Notes: generated by a model from the letters alone, not told the origin. 64,000 nucleotides of DNA from Aquitalea sp. LB_tupeE (GCF_013391415.1 NZ_JACAXB010000033.1:124001-188000); one strand, 5' to 3'; positions 46,436 through 55,784 are shown, numbered from the stretch's first letter. Made by a program: numbers and translations.

Positions 46436-46732
46436 ATGGAAAAACTGCATCTGGAATACCCGGCCGGGGCCCCGGCCACACAGCGTGTACTGGTGGGCGT
46501 GGTGGCTTCTGGCGACCTGGAGATACTGATCACCCCAGCACCTGCCGGTCGCTGCCACATCACGATACATAGCGCCGCCGATGGTAGTGCCACCCGCTGG
46601 CGCGCACAGCTGGAGCGTCTGTTTGCCGACGGCAAGGCCGCCGCCATGCAGATGGAAATCAATGATTTTGCTGCCACTCCAGGCGTGATCAGCCTGCGGC
46701 TGGCCCAGGCACTGGAGGAGTTGTCCGCATGA
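46436..46732 (+). CDS. mdcC: malonate decarboxylase acyl carrier protein (delta) MdcC
   Basis: 98 residues. The prosthetic-group Ser lies in VGVVASGDLEILI. It carries the phosphoribosyl-dephospho-CoA arm between the transferase and decarboxylase subunits. RBS GGAG 7-8 bases upstream; its stop overlaps the mdcD ATG by 4 bases. Confidence 0.94.
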   Translation: MEKLHLEYPAGAPATQRVLVGVVASGDLEILITPAPAGRCHITIHSAADGSATRWRAQLERLFADGKAAAMQMEINDFAATPGVISLRLAQALEELSA

Positions 46733-47592
46733 GCCATCGACAAGACATCACCTGCCTGCTGCAAGGCCACAGCTTTATCGAACTGAGCGCCCGCGAACGC
46801 GCCCACAGCCTCCTGGACGCTGGCAGCAGCCGCGAACTGGCCGGCCCGTTTGACCGGCAATACTCACCCTGGCTCAGCGCGCAGGGCATTGTGGCGCAGG
46901 CCGATGACGGCGTGGTCATCTGCAAAGGCCTGCTGGATGGCCAGCCTGCGGTGGTTGCCGCCATCGAGGGCGGATTCCAGGGCGGCAGCCTGGGCGAAGT
47001 GGGCGGAGCCAAGCTGGCCTGCGCACTGGAGCTGGCGGCAGCCGACAACCGCCAGAGCATTCCCACCCGTGCAGTCATCCTGTTTGAAACCGGCGGTGTG
47101 CGCCTGCAAGAAGCCAACCTGGGCCTGGCGGCCATTGCCGAAATCCATTCCGCCATTGCCGACCTCAGCCGCTATCAGCCGGTGGTCGGCATCATCGCCG
47201 GCACCGTGGGCTGCTTTGGCGGCATGTCGATTGCCGCCGGCATGTGCAGTTATCTGATTGTCACCCGCGAAGCCAGGCTGGGGCTGAACGGCCCGCAAGT
47301 GATCGAACAGGAAGCCGGTATGGCGGAATACGACTCGCGCAACCGGCCCTTCATCTGGAGTCTGACCGGCGGCGAACAGCGCCAGGCCTGCGGCTTGGCT
47401 GATGCCTTGGTAGAAGACGACACCCCGCTTATCCGCCAGCAGCTGCTGGACTTTATTGCCTGCGGCCTGCCCGCAGAGCCTCGCCACCGGCGTAGCCAGC
47501 ACATGCTGCAAAGGCTGCTGACCATGGACAGCACGACCCAGGCCGACGCCGCCTCTGCCCGTCAACTTTTTCAGTCAGGAGCCCGCCCATGA
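46729..47592 (+). CDS. mdcD: malonate decarboxylase subunit beta MdcD
   Basis: 287 residues; carboxyltransferase (crotonase-like) fold with GGSLGEVGGAKLACALELAA and CFGGMSIAAGM. With MdcE it decarboxylates malonyl-S-ACP to acetyl-S-ACP and CO2. Overlaps mdcC and mdcE by 4 bases each. Confidence 0.95.
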   Translation: MSHRQDITCLLQGHSFIELSARERAHSLLDAGSSRELAGPFDRQYSPWLSAQGIVAQADDGVVICKGLLDGQPAVVAAIEGGFQGGSLGEVGGAKLACALELAAADNRQSIPTRAVILFETGGVRLQEANLGLAAIAEIHSAIADLSRYQPVVGIIAGTVGCFGGMSIAAGMCSYLIVTREARLGLNGPQVIEQEAGMAEYDSRNRPFIWSLTGGEQRQACGLADALVEDDTPLIRQQLLDFIACGLPAEPRHRRSQHMLQRLLTMDSTTQADAASARQLFQSGARP

Positions 47593-48416
47593 GCCAGGCA
47601 TCCATCAGCCAGCGCGGTCGCGACTGGTTCCACGCCCTGTGTGGTCAAGCTTCCCTGCAGCAAGGCTTGCCGCCATCCCTGCTGGTGGCCGATGGCGAAC
47701 TTGCCGGTCAGCCCGCCCGTTATGTAGCCGTGGTGGCCGACCCGGAGAACCCCTTTGTCCGTGCCCGTCATGGCGAAGTAGGCCTGCTGGAAGGCTGGGC
47801 GCTGGCTGCCACCATCGACGCCGCAGTGGATGCCGACCAGCAGCACGCGCACAAGCGCGCCATCGTCGCCATCATCGACGTCCCCAGTCAGGCCTATGGC
47901 CGCCGTGAAGAGGCCTACGGCATCCACCAGGCACTGGCCGCTGCTGCCGCTGCCTATGCCCGCGCCCGGCTGGCAGGCCACCCGGTCATCGGGCTGATTG
48001 TCGGCAAGGCCATGTCCGGTGCTTTCCTGGCCCATGGCTATCAGGCCAACCGCCTGCTGGCGCTGAACGACGCCGGGGTGATGGTGCACGCCATGGGCAA
48101 GCAGGCTGCCGCCCGCATCACCCTGCGCACGGTGGAGGAACTGGAAAAACTGGCCGCCAGCATCGCCCCCATGGCCTATGACATTGCCAGCTACGCCAGC
48201 CTGGGCCTGCTGTGGCGCTTGCTGAAAGCCGAGCAGCCAGACCAGCCCACCCCGGCCGATGTGCAGCTGGTACATACCGCGCTGACCGAGGCCTTGCGTG
48301 ACATCCAGGCCGACCCGCAACCCGACCTGCGCCAGCGCCTGCACGGCGAACACCGCCAGGCCACCCGCCAGGTGCGCGCGCTATTGCAGCAACAGTGGAC
48401 ACAGAACGGAGGGTAA
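47589..48416 (+). CDS. mdcE: malonate decarboxylase subunit gamma MdcE
   Basis: 275 residues, second half of the heterodimeric decarboxylase (KAMSGAFLAHGYQANRLLALN). Cytoplasmic, biotin-independent in this operon type: no biotin carrier or membrane decarboxylase genes are seen, even though the transporter is of the MadLM kind. Confidence 0.95.
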   Translation: MSQASISQRGRDWFHALCGQASLQQGLPPSLLVADGELAGQPARYVAVVADPENPFVRARHGEVGLLEGWALAATIDAAVDADQQHAHKRAIVAIIDVPSQAYGRREEAYGIHQALAAAAAAYARARLAGHPVIGLIVGKAMSGAFLAHGYQANRLLALNDAGVMVHAMGKQAAARITLRTVEELEKLAASIAPMAYDIASYASLGLLWRLLKAEQPDQPTPADVQLVHTALTEALRDIQADPQPDLRQRLHGEHRQATRQVRALLQQQWTQNGG

Positions 48417-48494
48417 ACGGTAACAATCACGGTGCATGGGCATGACTGCAGTAACAGGTGAACACAATATGACAATACAAAGGAGAGACACACC

Positions 48495-48896
48495 ATGATC
48501 ATCTACGGAACTGCCTTGCTGGCAGCCTGCCACTTGCTCGGCCTGTTTCTGGGCGACCTGCTGGGCAGCCTGATCGGCGTCAAGTCGAATGTCGGGGGCG
48601 TGGGCATTGCCATGCTGTTGCTGATTTTCGCCCGGCTCTACCTGCACAAGCGCGGCTGGCTGCCACAGGAAACCGAACAGGGCGTCGCCTTCTGGGGTGC
48701 CATGTACATTCCGGTGGTGGTGGCGATGGCGGCCACCCAGAACGTGGTGGCAGCGTTGCGTGGCGGCCCGGTTGCCGTACTGGGCGCACTGGGTGCGGTG
48801 CTGGTATGCGGCTCGGTCATCGCGCTGCTCAATCGCGGCAGCAGCCAGCACGCATGGCAGCCGGAAGCCGAAACCCCGCAAGACCCACTGGCCTGA
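48495..48896 (+). CDS. madL: malonate transporter subunit MadL
   Basis: 133 residues with about four membrane helices (TALLAACHLLGLFLGDLLGS; VGGVGIAMLLLIFARLYL). Small subunit of the MadLM Na+-dependent malonate carrier first described in Malonomonas. RBS AAGGAG; madM follows after 15 bases. Confidence 0.94.
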   Translation: MIIYGTALLAACHLLGLFLGDLLGSLIGVKSNVGGVGIAMLLLIFARLYLHKRGWLPQETEQGVAFWGAMYIPVVVAMAATQNVVAALRGGPVAVLGALGAVLVCGSVIALLNRGSSQHAWQPEAETPQDPLA

Positions 48897-48911
48897 CACA
48901 GGAGCAACATC

Positions 48912-49673
48912 ATGCAAATGCTGGAAAAAGTATTGGCGCACAACGGGCTGGTCACGGCCTTCCTGCTGGTGGGCATCATCACCTGGCTGTCCGCGCGGCT
49001 GTCGCGCCGATTGACGCTGGGTCGGGTGCATGGCTCGGCCATTGCCATCCTGATCGGCCTGGGGCTGGCTTATTACGGTGGCGTACTCACCGGCAAGCAA
49101 AGCGGCCTGGCAGACATTTCGCTGTTCTCCGGCATCGGGCTGATGGGTGGTGCCATGTTGCGCGACTTCGCCATCGTGGCCACCGCCTTTGAAGTGCAAG
49201 TCACCGAAGCGCGCAAGGCCGGGCTGATCGGTGCCTGCTCGCTGCTGCTGGGTACGGTGCTGCCGTTTATTGTCGGAGCCAGCATCGCCCATGCCTTTGG
49301 TTACCGTGACGTGGTCAGCATGACCACCATCGGGGCCGGGGCCATTACCTATATTGTCGGCCCGGTCACCGGCGCGGCACTGGGTGCCAGCTCGGACGTG
49401 ATGGCACTCAGCATTGCCACCGGCCTGCTCAAAGCCATCATGGTGATGGTGGGCACACCGTTCGCCGCCCGCTTTCTGGGCCTGAACAATCCCCGTTCGG
49501 CCATGGTGTTCGGCGGGCTGGCAGGAACCGTCAGCGGTGTATCGGCCGGGCTGGCGGCCACCGACCGCAGACTGGTGCCCTATGGCGCGCTGGTGGCCAC
49601 TTTCCATACCGGCCTGGGTTGCCTGCTGGGGCCATCGGCACTTTATCTTGCCACCAAGGCCATCATGGCCTGA
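48912..49673 (+). CDS. madM: malonate transporter subunit MadM
   Basis: 253 residues, many membrane helices, glycine-rich helices (GIGLMGGAMLRDFAIVATAF; GAGAITYIVGPVTGAALGAS). Large subunit of the MadLM carrier. An intrinsic terminator begins 46 bases after the stop, before mdcG. Confidence 0.94.
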   Translation: MQMLEKVLAHNGLVTAFLLVGIITWLSARLSRRLTLGRVHGSAIAILIGLGLAYYGGVLTGKQSGLADISLFSGIGLMGGAMLRDFAIVATAFEVQVTEARKAGLIGACSLLLGTVLPFIVGASIAHAFGYRDVVSMTTIGAGAITYIVGPVTGAALGASSDVMALSIATGLLKAIMVMVGTPFAARFLGLNNPRSAMVFGGLAGTVSGVSAGLAATDRRLVPYGALVATFHTGLGCLLGPSALYLATKAIMA

Positions 49674-49685
49674 TCGCAACCTCCT

Positions 49686-49747
49686 CTTTACTTCTGCTGC
49701 TGAAGTAAAGATTTGTCGCGGCAGCGCTGGTCGCTGCCGTTTTTTTT
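49686..49747 (+). terminator. tandem hairpins with strong intrinsic terminator between madM and mdcG
   Basis: A perfect 9-bp hairpin (CTTTACTTC 49686-49694 with GAAGTAAAG 49702-49710) is followed at once by an 8-bp GC-rich hairpin (CGGCAGCG 49719-49726 with CGCTGCCG 49732-49739) and eight T. The second is a textbook intrinsic terminator; it ends 3 bases before the mdcG ribosome site. Confidence 0.85.
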
Positions 49748-49760
49748 GCAGGAGTGCAGG

Positions 49761-50426
49761 ATGACGCATGCGTGTTTACCACACGACTTTCTGTGGCTGG
49801 ACAGTGCTACAGCACTGGTGGCAGATAGCAAACCGCCGGACTGGCTACACCAGCACTGGCACCCCGGTCTGCCGGTGGTGGTGCGCCGCGCCAGAGCCAG
49901 GCCCGGCCTGATTGCGATTGGAATACGTGGCTCGCTGCGCGCCCAGCGTTGTGCCTTGTGGGTCAACAGCCAGCAGGTTTGCCGTGTTCTCAGCCCGGAG
50001 CAAGTGGCGGCGCAGCAAGGCTGGCGGCAACATCCGCGCCTGGCGGCACTGCCCGCCTTGCAGGCCCTGCAAGCGGCAGAAGCTGCCTTGCAAGCCAGCG
50101 GCCTGGTCTGGGGCATTACCGGCAGCGCCGGTTACGAGCTGGCTACAGGCCAGGCCACCCTTAACAACAGCAGTGATCTGGACCTGCTGCTGCGCTGTCC
50201 GCAGCCGCCTGCACCTTCTCAATTAGCAGCGCTGGCCACTGCGCTGGCGGATTTGCCTTGCCGGGTGGATATCCAGCTGCAAACGCCTGCCGGTGGCATG
50301 GCACTGGCCGAATACTTACGCGGCGGCCCGGTATTACTGAAAACCGACGACGGGCCTGTGCTGCTGGATAGTCCGCTGGCGGCGTGGCCTGCCAGCGCGC
50401 AGCGTGTTATGGAGCCATGCCGATGA
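49761..50426 (+). CDS. mdcG: phosphoribosyl-dephospho-CoA transferase MdcG (holo-ACP synthase)
   Basis: 221 residues from ATG 49761 (AGGAG upstream); the longer frame to 49713 runs through the terminator. Nucleotidyltransferase-like core with GSAGYELATG and SDLDLLLR. It attaches the prosthetic group made by MdcB to the Ser of MdcC. Overlaps mdcH by 4 bases. Confidence 0.92.
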   Translation: MTHACLPHDFLWLDSATALVADSKPPDWLHQHWHPGLPVVVRRARARPGLIAIGIRGSLRAQRCALWVNSQQVCRVLSPEQVAAQQGWRQHPRLAALPALQALQAAEAALQASGLVWGITGSAGYELATGQATLNNSSDLDLLLRCPQPPAPSQLAALATALADLPCRVDIQLQTPAGGMALAEYLRGGPVLLKTDDGPVLLDSPLAAWPASAQRVMEPCR

Positions 50427-51361
50427 GCGTGCTGTTTGTATTCCCTGGACAGGGTAGCCAGACGCCCGGCATGTTGCACCAGTTGCCGCAGCATGCTGCT
50501 TGTCACGCCACGCTGGCCGAGGCCGAGGCGGCACTGGGCCGCTCGCCGCTGCTGCTGGATACCACCGCAGCGCTGCAATCCACCGTGGCGGTGCAACTGT
50601 GCCTGCTGATTGCCGGGGTGGCGTCCGCCCGCCTGCTGCAAGCAGAAGACATCCAGCCACACATGGTAGCTGGCTTGTCCATCGGTGCCTTTCCGGCTGC
50701 GGTGATTGCCGGGGTGCTGGATTTCCACCATGCCGTGCAACTGGTGCAGCTGCGCGGCCAACTGATGGAACAGGCTTATCCGCAAGGCTATGGCATGTGC
50801 GCCATTACCGGGCTGGCACTGCCGCAGCTGCAAAACTTGCTGGACAAAACACAGGCCGCAGGGCAACAGGTGTATCTGGCCAATATCAATGCCGAGCAGC
50901 AACTGGTGGTGGCCGGGTCCGATGCCGGTCTGCAAGCCATCAGCCAGGTCGCCTTGCAAGCGGGTGCCGCCCGTTGTCAGCGGCTGGCCATCAGCGTGCC
51001 CTCGCATTGCTGCCTGCTGGACCAAGCCGCGCAAACACTTGCGCAGACCATGCGTGACACGCCACTACACGCCCCGGCATGCCTTTACCTGAGCGCCAAT
51101 GCTGCGCGGGTGTTACGCAGCGCGGAGCAGATTCGTGACGACCTGCCAAACAATATGGCCAGAGAGGTACATTGGCATGACACCGCCCGGCTGGCCTGGG
51201 AACGCGGCGCTCGACTGGCGGTGGAAATGCTGCCCGGCACCACCCTCAGCCGCCTGCTGAAACCGGTATTTTCCCAAGGCGTGGTGATGACCGTGGCGGA
51301 TGACAGACTGGACAGCCTGCAATACACCACCCGGCGTATGGCACAGGACGATCAGTACTGA
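50423..51361 (+). CDS. mdcH: malonyl-CoA:ACP transacylase MdcH
   Basis: 312 residues from ATG 50423, with GGAG 8 bases upstream and an ATGA overlap with mdcG. FabD-like fold: FPGQGSQTPG, nucleophile Ser in GLSIGAF, catalytic His in VPSHCCL. It primes the decarboxylase by loading a malonyl group onto MdcC. Last gene of the locus; the convergent aminotransferase ends 10 bases away. Confidence 0.94.
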   Translation: MSVLFVFPGQGSQTPGMLHQLPQHAACHATLAEAEAALGRSPLLLDTTAALQSTVAVQLCLLIAGVASARLLQAEDIQPHMVAGLSIGAFPAAVIAGVLDFHHAVQLVQLRGQLMEQAYPQGYGMCAITGLALPQLQNLLDKTQAAGQQVYLANINAEQQLVVAGSDAGLQAISQVALQAGAARCQRLAISVPSHCCLLDQAAQTLAQTMRDTPLHAPACLYLSANAARVLRSAEQIRDDLPNNMAREVHWHDTARLAWERGARLAVEMLPGTTLSRLLKPVFSQGVVMTVADDRLDSLQYTTRRMAQDDQY

Positions 51362-51370
51362 AGTTCTGGA

Positions 51371-52702
51371 TCACAGCCCGGCCAGCACCTCATCCAGCGC
51401 ACCCAGCAGCATGTCGGCATGGTTGCGGGCAAACGGCAGCTGCGGCCGCACTTTCAGGATATTGCCTGCCGGGCCGGTGGCGCTGATCAGAATGCGCCGC
51501 TCGCGCAGCGCATTGACGATGCGCGTGGTCTGCTGGGTGGCCGGAGTCTTGCTGTCGCGGTCGCTCACCATTTCCACGCCAATGAAGAAACCCGCGCCGC
51601 GCACATCGCCAATCAGCGCATGCTTGTCTGCCAACGCCTCAAAACCGGCCTTTAGGTAGGCACCAGTATCGCGGGCATTCTGTTGCAGGCCCTCGCGTTC
51701 AATCACATCCAGCACCGCCATACCGGCAGCGCAAGACACCGGATTACCGCCAAAGGTGTTGAAGTAACGCACCTGACGGCCAAAGTGGTCGATGATGTCG
51801 GCACGTGCCATCAAGCCAGCCAGCGGGTGGCCATTGCCCATCGGCTTGCCCATGGTGATGATGTCCGGCACCACGCCATGACGCTGGAAGCCCCAGAAAT
51901 GACTGCCACTGCGGGCAAAACCAGCCTGTACCTCATCCGCAATGAACAGGCCGCCAGCGGCGTGGATGGCATCCACCGCCCCTTGCAGGAAACCGGCCGG
52001 GTCGGCAAACACGCCGTCGCTGGTAAACAGCGTATCCACCAGCAGTGCTGCCGGACGGAAGCCGTGGCGTTGCAAGTCGGCAATGGCAGCCTGTACATCA
52101 CGTGTGAACTGCTCCGCCACTTGCAGTGGATTACCGCGATAGCCATCCGGCGCGGCCACGGTCCGTACATGCGGCCCCAGCGGCACGCCATCACCAAAGG
52201 CTGGCGAACAAGCAGCAATGGCACTGGTAACACCATGGTAGGCATGCGCGGTGACAATCACCCCCTGCCCGCCGGTGACGCTACCCGCCAGCCGCAAGGC
52301 CAGGTCGTTGGCCTCGCTGCCGGTGCAGGTAAACATGGCCTGATAACCCGGCATGGCCAGCGTAGCGAGCAGACGCTCGGCGTAATCGACAATGCCGTCG
52401 TTCAGGTAACGAGTATGGGTATTGAGCACTGCCACCTGCCGGGCAATGGCGTCCACCACATGCGGGTGGCAATGGCCCACCGAGGCCACATTGTTATACA
52501 CGTCCAGATAAGGCTGACCGTCCGGGTCGTATAACCATACCCCTTCGGCCCGCACCACATGCAGTGGCTGCTGGTAGAACAGGCGGTAGGCCTGACCCAG
52601 CGCCTGCTGACGACGGCGGATCAGCGCCTGCTCGCGTTCTGGCAGCCCGCTGGCCGTGGCCGGGTCGAAGGCATTCACCATGCGTTGATCGGGCGGGTTC
52701 AT
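51371..52702 (-). CDS. class III PLP enzyme, phospho-lyase type (ETNPPL/PHYKPL-like)
   Basis: 443 residues from ATG 52702 (AAAGGA 6 bases upstream). A class III aminotransferase fold with PLP Lys in [13 protein letters not shown]. The N-terminal text [15 protein letters not shown] and [10 protein letters not shown] is the pattern of the O-phosphoethanolamine / 5-phosphohydroxylysine phospho-lyases, which eliminate phosphate and ammonia to leave an aldehyde. The gene overlaps an APH-type kinase by 4 bases and is preceded by an SDR, which fits a phosphorylate-then-eliminate pathway. A plain omega-aminotransferase is the alternative. Confidence 0.82.
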   Translation of the reverse strand: MNPPDQRMVNAFDPATASGLPEREQALIRRRQQALGQAYRLFYQQPLHVVRAEGVWLYDPDGQPYLDVYNNVASVGHCHPHVVDAIARQVAVLNTHTRYLNDGIVDYAERLLATLAMPGYQAMFTCTGSEANDLALRLAGSVTGGQGVIVTAHAYHGVTSAIAACSPAFGDGVPLGPHVRTVAAPDGYRGNPLQVAEQFTRDVQAAIADLQRHGFRPAALLVDTLFTSDGVFADPAGFLQGAVDAIHAAGGLFIADEVQAGFARSGSHFWGFQRHGVVPDIITMGKPMGNGHPLAGLMARADIIDHFGRQVRYFNTFGGNPVSCAAGMAVLDVIEREGLQQNARDTGAYLKAGFEALADKHALIGDVRGAGFFIGVEMVSDRDSKTPATQQTTRIVNALRERRILISATGPAGNILKVRPQLPFARNHADMLLGALDEVLAGL

Positions 52703-53781
52703 GCTTGTCCTTTCGTGCGGCACAGCCGGTAGAGGTAGTCGCTGGCAAAGTCACGCCCCAGCAGCCACAGCCTTTGCATGCCGTCCCAACTCAGTGCATT
52801 GTTGCGCAGGATGTAAGTGCGGTTTTCCGGATAGCGTGCCGCACGCCAGCCGGTGATGGTGACGGTCATGCACAGGCGGGTGAGGATGAGTTCGTACAGC
52901 AAGTCTATTTCCGCATCCAGCAAGGGACAGACGGCGTGGTAGCCCGCTACCAGATCCCCCGCACTATCCAGCGGGTTGTCATTTTCCGATAGCTGGTAGG
53001 AACAGGCGACAGCCAGTTCGTTGATCAGCGGTGCTTGCACCATGTCGCCAAAATCGATCAAGCCCACGGTGGTGATCTGATCCTGCGGGTCCACCAGGAC
53101 ATTGTAGGGATTCAGGTCGTTATGAATCACCTGATGGCGCAAGCCGTCCAGCCGTGGCTGCACCTGCTGCATGAAGTGGGCCAGCCAGTCACTCAGTACC
53201 GCCTTTTGCGGGCTGTCCGGCGTTTCGGCCAGCAGCGGTTGCAGCCGTTCGGCATGCTGGATGTCCCACAGCAGCGGGTGGTGCGCCGCCGGATGCTCAT
53301 AGTCGCGCAGCGCATTGTCCAGCCGACCCAGTGTCTGGCCCAGGTGGGCACGCTGGGCGGGTGTGCGCTGTACCTGGTGCAAGGGCTGGCCGGACAGATA
53401 GCTCAGCAGCCGCAACACGCGCCGGCTGCCATCGGCCATGCTCACCGGCGCATAGGGCTGGCCATCCAGCCTGGGTATCAGCTGCGGAATGGGCAGGCTT
53501 GGGTCCGCTGCCCGCGCATGCAATAGTGCCCGGCTTTGAAAATCGGTGACGGCGCGGTTTTCCGCCGGATGGGTAAGCTTGAGGACAAACTCGCGGCCAT
53601 CATCAGTGTGGATGTGGAAGTTGGCATCGCGCTCGCTATTGAGCAGGCTGGCCTCCCCACGCAAGCCGTAGTGCTGCCACAGCAACGCCAGCGCTTCGCT
53701 GCACGCTACCGGCGCGGCGGCAGTGGAAAACAGCTGGTCGATCACGCCTTGAGACACCGCTGGGGACACGGCTTCAGACAT
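52699..53781 (-). CDS. APH-type kinase (hydroxylysine/amino-alcohol kinase-like)
   Basis: 360 residues starting MSEAVSPAVS at 53781; the frame extends to 53997 but overlaps the SDR too far. Aminoglycoside-phosphotransferase fold: Lys in EFVLKLTHP, catalytic HNDLNPYNVLVD and metal-binding DFGDMVQ. Homologues paired with ETNPPL-like phospho-lyases include hydroxylysine kinase. It would phosphorylate the hydroxyl of the substrate that the next enzyme eliminates. Overlaps the SDR stop by 8 bases and the phospho-lyase start by 4. Confidence 0.85.
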   Translation of the reverse strand: MSEAVSPAVSQGVIDQLFSTAAAPVACSEALALLWQHYGLRGEASLLNSERDANFHIHTDDGREFVLKLTHPAENRAVTDFQSRALLHARAADPSLPIPQLIPRLDGQPYAPVSMADGSRRVLRLLSYLSGQPLHQVQRTPAQRAHLGQTLGRLDNALRDYEHPAAHHPLLWDIQHAERLQPLLAETPDSPQKAVLSDWLAHFMQQVQPRLDGLRHQVIHNDLNPYNVLVDPQDQITTVGLIDFGDMVQAPLINELAVACSYQLSENDNPLDSAGDLVAGYHAVCPLLDAEIDLLYELILTRLCMTVTITGWRAARYPENRTYILRNNALSWDGMQRLWLLGRDFASDYLYRLCRTKGQA

Positions 53782-54514
53782 GCTGCCCCCCGTTGATGTG
53801 GATTTCCGAGCCATTGATATAAGAAGAATGGCCGGAACAAAGGAAGTAAATGGCCTCTGCCACTTCGTGCGGCGTCCCCAGCCGGTGCATTGGCACGTCA
53901 CGCTCCACAATGCGGGCGGTATCGGGCGACAGGATGGCGGTGTCGATTTCCCCCGGTGCAATGGCATTGGCGCGAATGCCGTGTGGTCCGAACTCATGTG
54001 CCAGCTCGCGCGTCAACGCCGCCAGCCCGGCCTTGGACGCGGCATAAGCCACCCCGGCAAACGGGTGCACGCGCGAACCGGCAATGGAGGTGACATTGAC
54101 AATGGAGCCCTGCCCCTTCTTCAGCTCTTCAAACAGTCCGCGCGCCAGCAAGGCGGTGGACACCAGGTTGACATTCAGCACCCGGCTCCAGACCTCAACA
54201 TCACTGGCCAGAATACCCAGCCGCTCACCCTGCGGCCCCTTGGGTGAAATACCGGCATTGTTCACCAGTGCATGCAGCTCGCCATTTGGCAGGCGGCTTT
54301 TCACCTCGGCTATCAATGCATCCAGGCAAGAGAGGTCGGACAAATCCGCCTGCACATGGCTTTGCCGTGCTGATGGCCACAGGCAGGCCTCGGAAAACGG
54401 CTGACGCGACACGGTAAAGATCTGCCAGTCATGCTCCTGAAACAGCTTGACCGTGGCATGACCGATGCCACGGCTGGCACCGGTCAACAACATGTAGCGG
54501 GTGGGTCCGGACAT
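53774..54514 (-). CDS. short-chain dehydrogenase/reductase
   Basis: 246 residues from ATG 54514 (AGGAG 6 bases upstream). Classical SDR: TGASRGIGHA, NNAGIS, catalytic YAASKAGLAAL with Ser in NVTSIAGS, C-terminal YINGSEIHINGG. Promoter-proximal gene of the kinase and phospho-lyase operon, so it probably oxidises the substrate or reduces the aldehyde product. Confidence 0.9.
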   Translation of the reverse strand: MSGPTRYMLLTGASRGIGHATVKLFQEHDWQIFTVSRQPFSEACLWPSARQSHVQADLSDLSCLDALIAEVKSRLPNGELHALVNNAGISPKGPQGERLGILASDVEVWSRVLNVNLVSTALLARGLFEELKKGQGSIVNVTSIAGSRVHPFAGVAYAASKAGLAALTRELAHEFGPHGIRANAIAPGEIDTAILSPDTARIVERDVPMHRLGTPHEVAEAIYFLCSGHSSYINGSEIHINGGQHV

Positions 54515-54619
54515 GGATGCTCCTGCTGGTAAAGGCTGACAGTCAGCCTGACTGCGCACAAGAAGGAAGTCGGGATGGCCGCTGGTGCCAACATCGCTCC
54601 CGGCATCACACTTTCAAAT

Positions 54620-54633
54620 TATGATGCATCATA
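54620..54633. promoter_or_regulatory. 14-bp palindromic operator candidate
   Basis: TATGATGCATCATA is a perfect palindrome in the 194-base divergent region between the SDR operon and the GntR gene, in an AT-rich stretch. Its place and symmetry suit a GntR/FCD dimer. Confidence 0.6.
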
Positions 54634-54708
54634 TTTGCTGTATTTCATCCTGGCAAGCAGCAGTGTTACCATGACGCACCTGAACCACCGCCTAGCTGAC
54701 TGCCACGC

Positions 54709-55377
54709 ATGGACTACCAACTGGACACTCTGGAACACGACAATCTGGGTAGCACGGTCTACCAGCTGCTGTGCAAGGCGCTCATCCAGGGCCGCTTGCA
54801 ACCCGGAGCCCGGCTGAAAATACGTGAGCTGGCCGAGCAACTGGGCACCAGCGTTACCCCGGTGCGCGACGCCATTTTGCGACTGGTGCAGGAGCAGGCG
54901 CTCACCATGCAGTCCCCACGCGACATCCGCGTGCCCTTCATGACGGTGGAGCGTTATCTGGAAATCCGCGCCATTCGCATCCGGCTGGAAGGACTGGCCG
55001 CCGAAACCGCCGCACAAAAAGCAGATGCCAGCGCCATTGCCCGGCTGGAGGACATCATCAGCCGCAATGCCCAGGCGATGACGGCAATGGACAGCGCGCT
55101 GGGTTGCGAGCTGAACCAGCAGTTTCACTTTGCACTGGTGGACATTGCCGGGCTGCCCTTTTTGCAAGGCATCCTGTACCGCATCTGGTTGCAGATGGGG
55201 CCGCTGATTGCCGCGGTGTACCAGCAAGGCGGCAGCGACATGATCGACTACCACTACCCGGTACTGGACGCCATCCGCCAGCAAGACGGCCCGGCAGCAG
55301 CCAGCGCCATAGGCGATGACATTCTGCATGGCGGGCACAGCATCCTGCTGCATTTGCAAGCCCGAGCGCAGCAATGA
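54709..55377 (+). CDS. GntR-family regulator (FCD domain)
   Basis: 222 residues. N-terminal winged helix (IRELAEQLGTSVTPVRDAILRLVQEQALTM) and C-terminal FCD ligand domain with helix EIRAIRIRLEGLAAETAA and metal-ligand His residues. Divergent from the SDR, kinase and phospho-lyase operon; it very likely represses that operon until its substrate binds. Confidence 0.92.
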   Translation: MDYQLDTLEHDNLGSTVYQLLCKALIQGRLQPGARLKIRELAEQLGTSVTPVRDAILRLVQEQALTMQSPRDIRVPFMTVERYLEIRAIRIRLEGLAAETAAQKADASAIARLEDIISRNAQAMTAMDSALGCELNQQFHFALVDIAGLPFLQGILYRIWLQMGPLIAAVYQQGGSDMIDYHYPVLDAIRQQDGPAAASAIGDDILHGGHSILLHLQARAQQ

Positions 55378-55528
55378 TCGCGGGTTTCCGAACGCAGCTG
55401 ACCGGAAAGCCGTCCGCGCACGGCATTCATCGTTAAATTATCTTTTATTATCAATGCATTGAAACAGCACGCAGCAGGCACGGCTTTTGCAACATACAGC
55501 CCCATCTGAATACCGGAAAGCCGCTGCC

Positions 55529-55714
55529 ATGCCTGTCAAACTCTTGCTTACCCTGAGCTTTTCTTCGCTGCTGGCCCGTCACTTGGGCAGCACTCCGTTA
55601 CCGTTAGCTGGCGCACTACCGCTCCCCACGGTGCTGCTGTTGATGACACTGGGCAATGCCTTTGCCTACCTGCTGGTACGGCTGTTATTCATCAAACTGT
55701 CCGTGCAACACTGA
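55529..55714 (+). CDS. possible small membrane protein
   Basis: 61 residues starting MPVKLLLTLSFSSLL, with two hydrophobic stretches (PTVLLLMTLGNAFAYLLVRLLFI). A weak GAAAG ribosome site precedes it and an intrinsic terminator follows 40 bases after its stop, which supports transcription. No family known; it may not be a gene. Confidence 0.4.
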   Translation: MPVKLLLTLSFSSLLARHLGSTPLPLAGALPLPTVLLLMTLGNAFAYLLVRLLFIKLSVQH

Positions 55715-55753
55715 GTCTTGCCATCCCGCAGCAGCACTCCTAAGCCTGATACG

Positions 55754-55784
55754 CAACAAGGCCCGGCAATGCCGGGCCTTGTTG
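55754..55784. terminator. long bidirectional hairpin terminator
   Basis: CAACAAGGCCCGGC (55754-55767) pairs perfectly with 55771-55784 across a 3-base loop, then TTTG on the plus strand. It serves the small plus-strand frame and the convergent AEC carrier. Confidence 0.65.

Noticed and set aside
48381-49769. 462-codon open frame on the minus strand
   Set aside because: Antisense to madL and madM; composition typical of a high-GC shadow frame.
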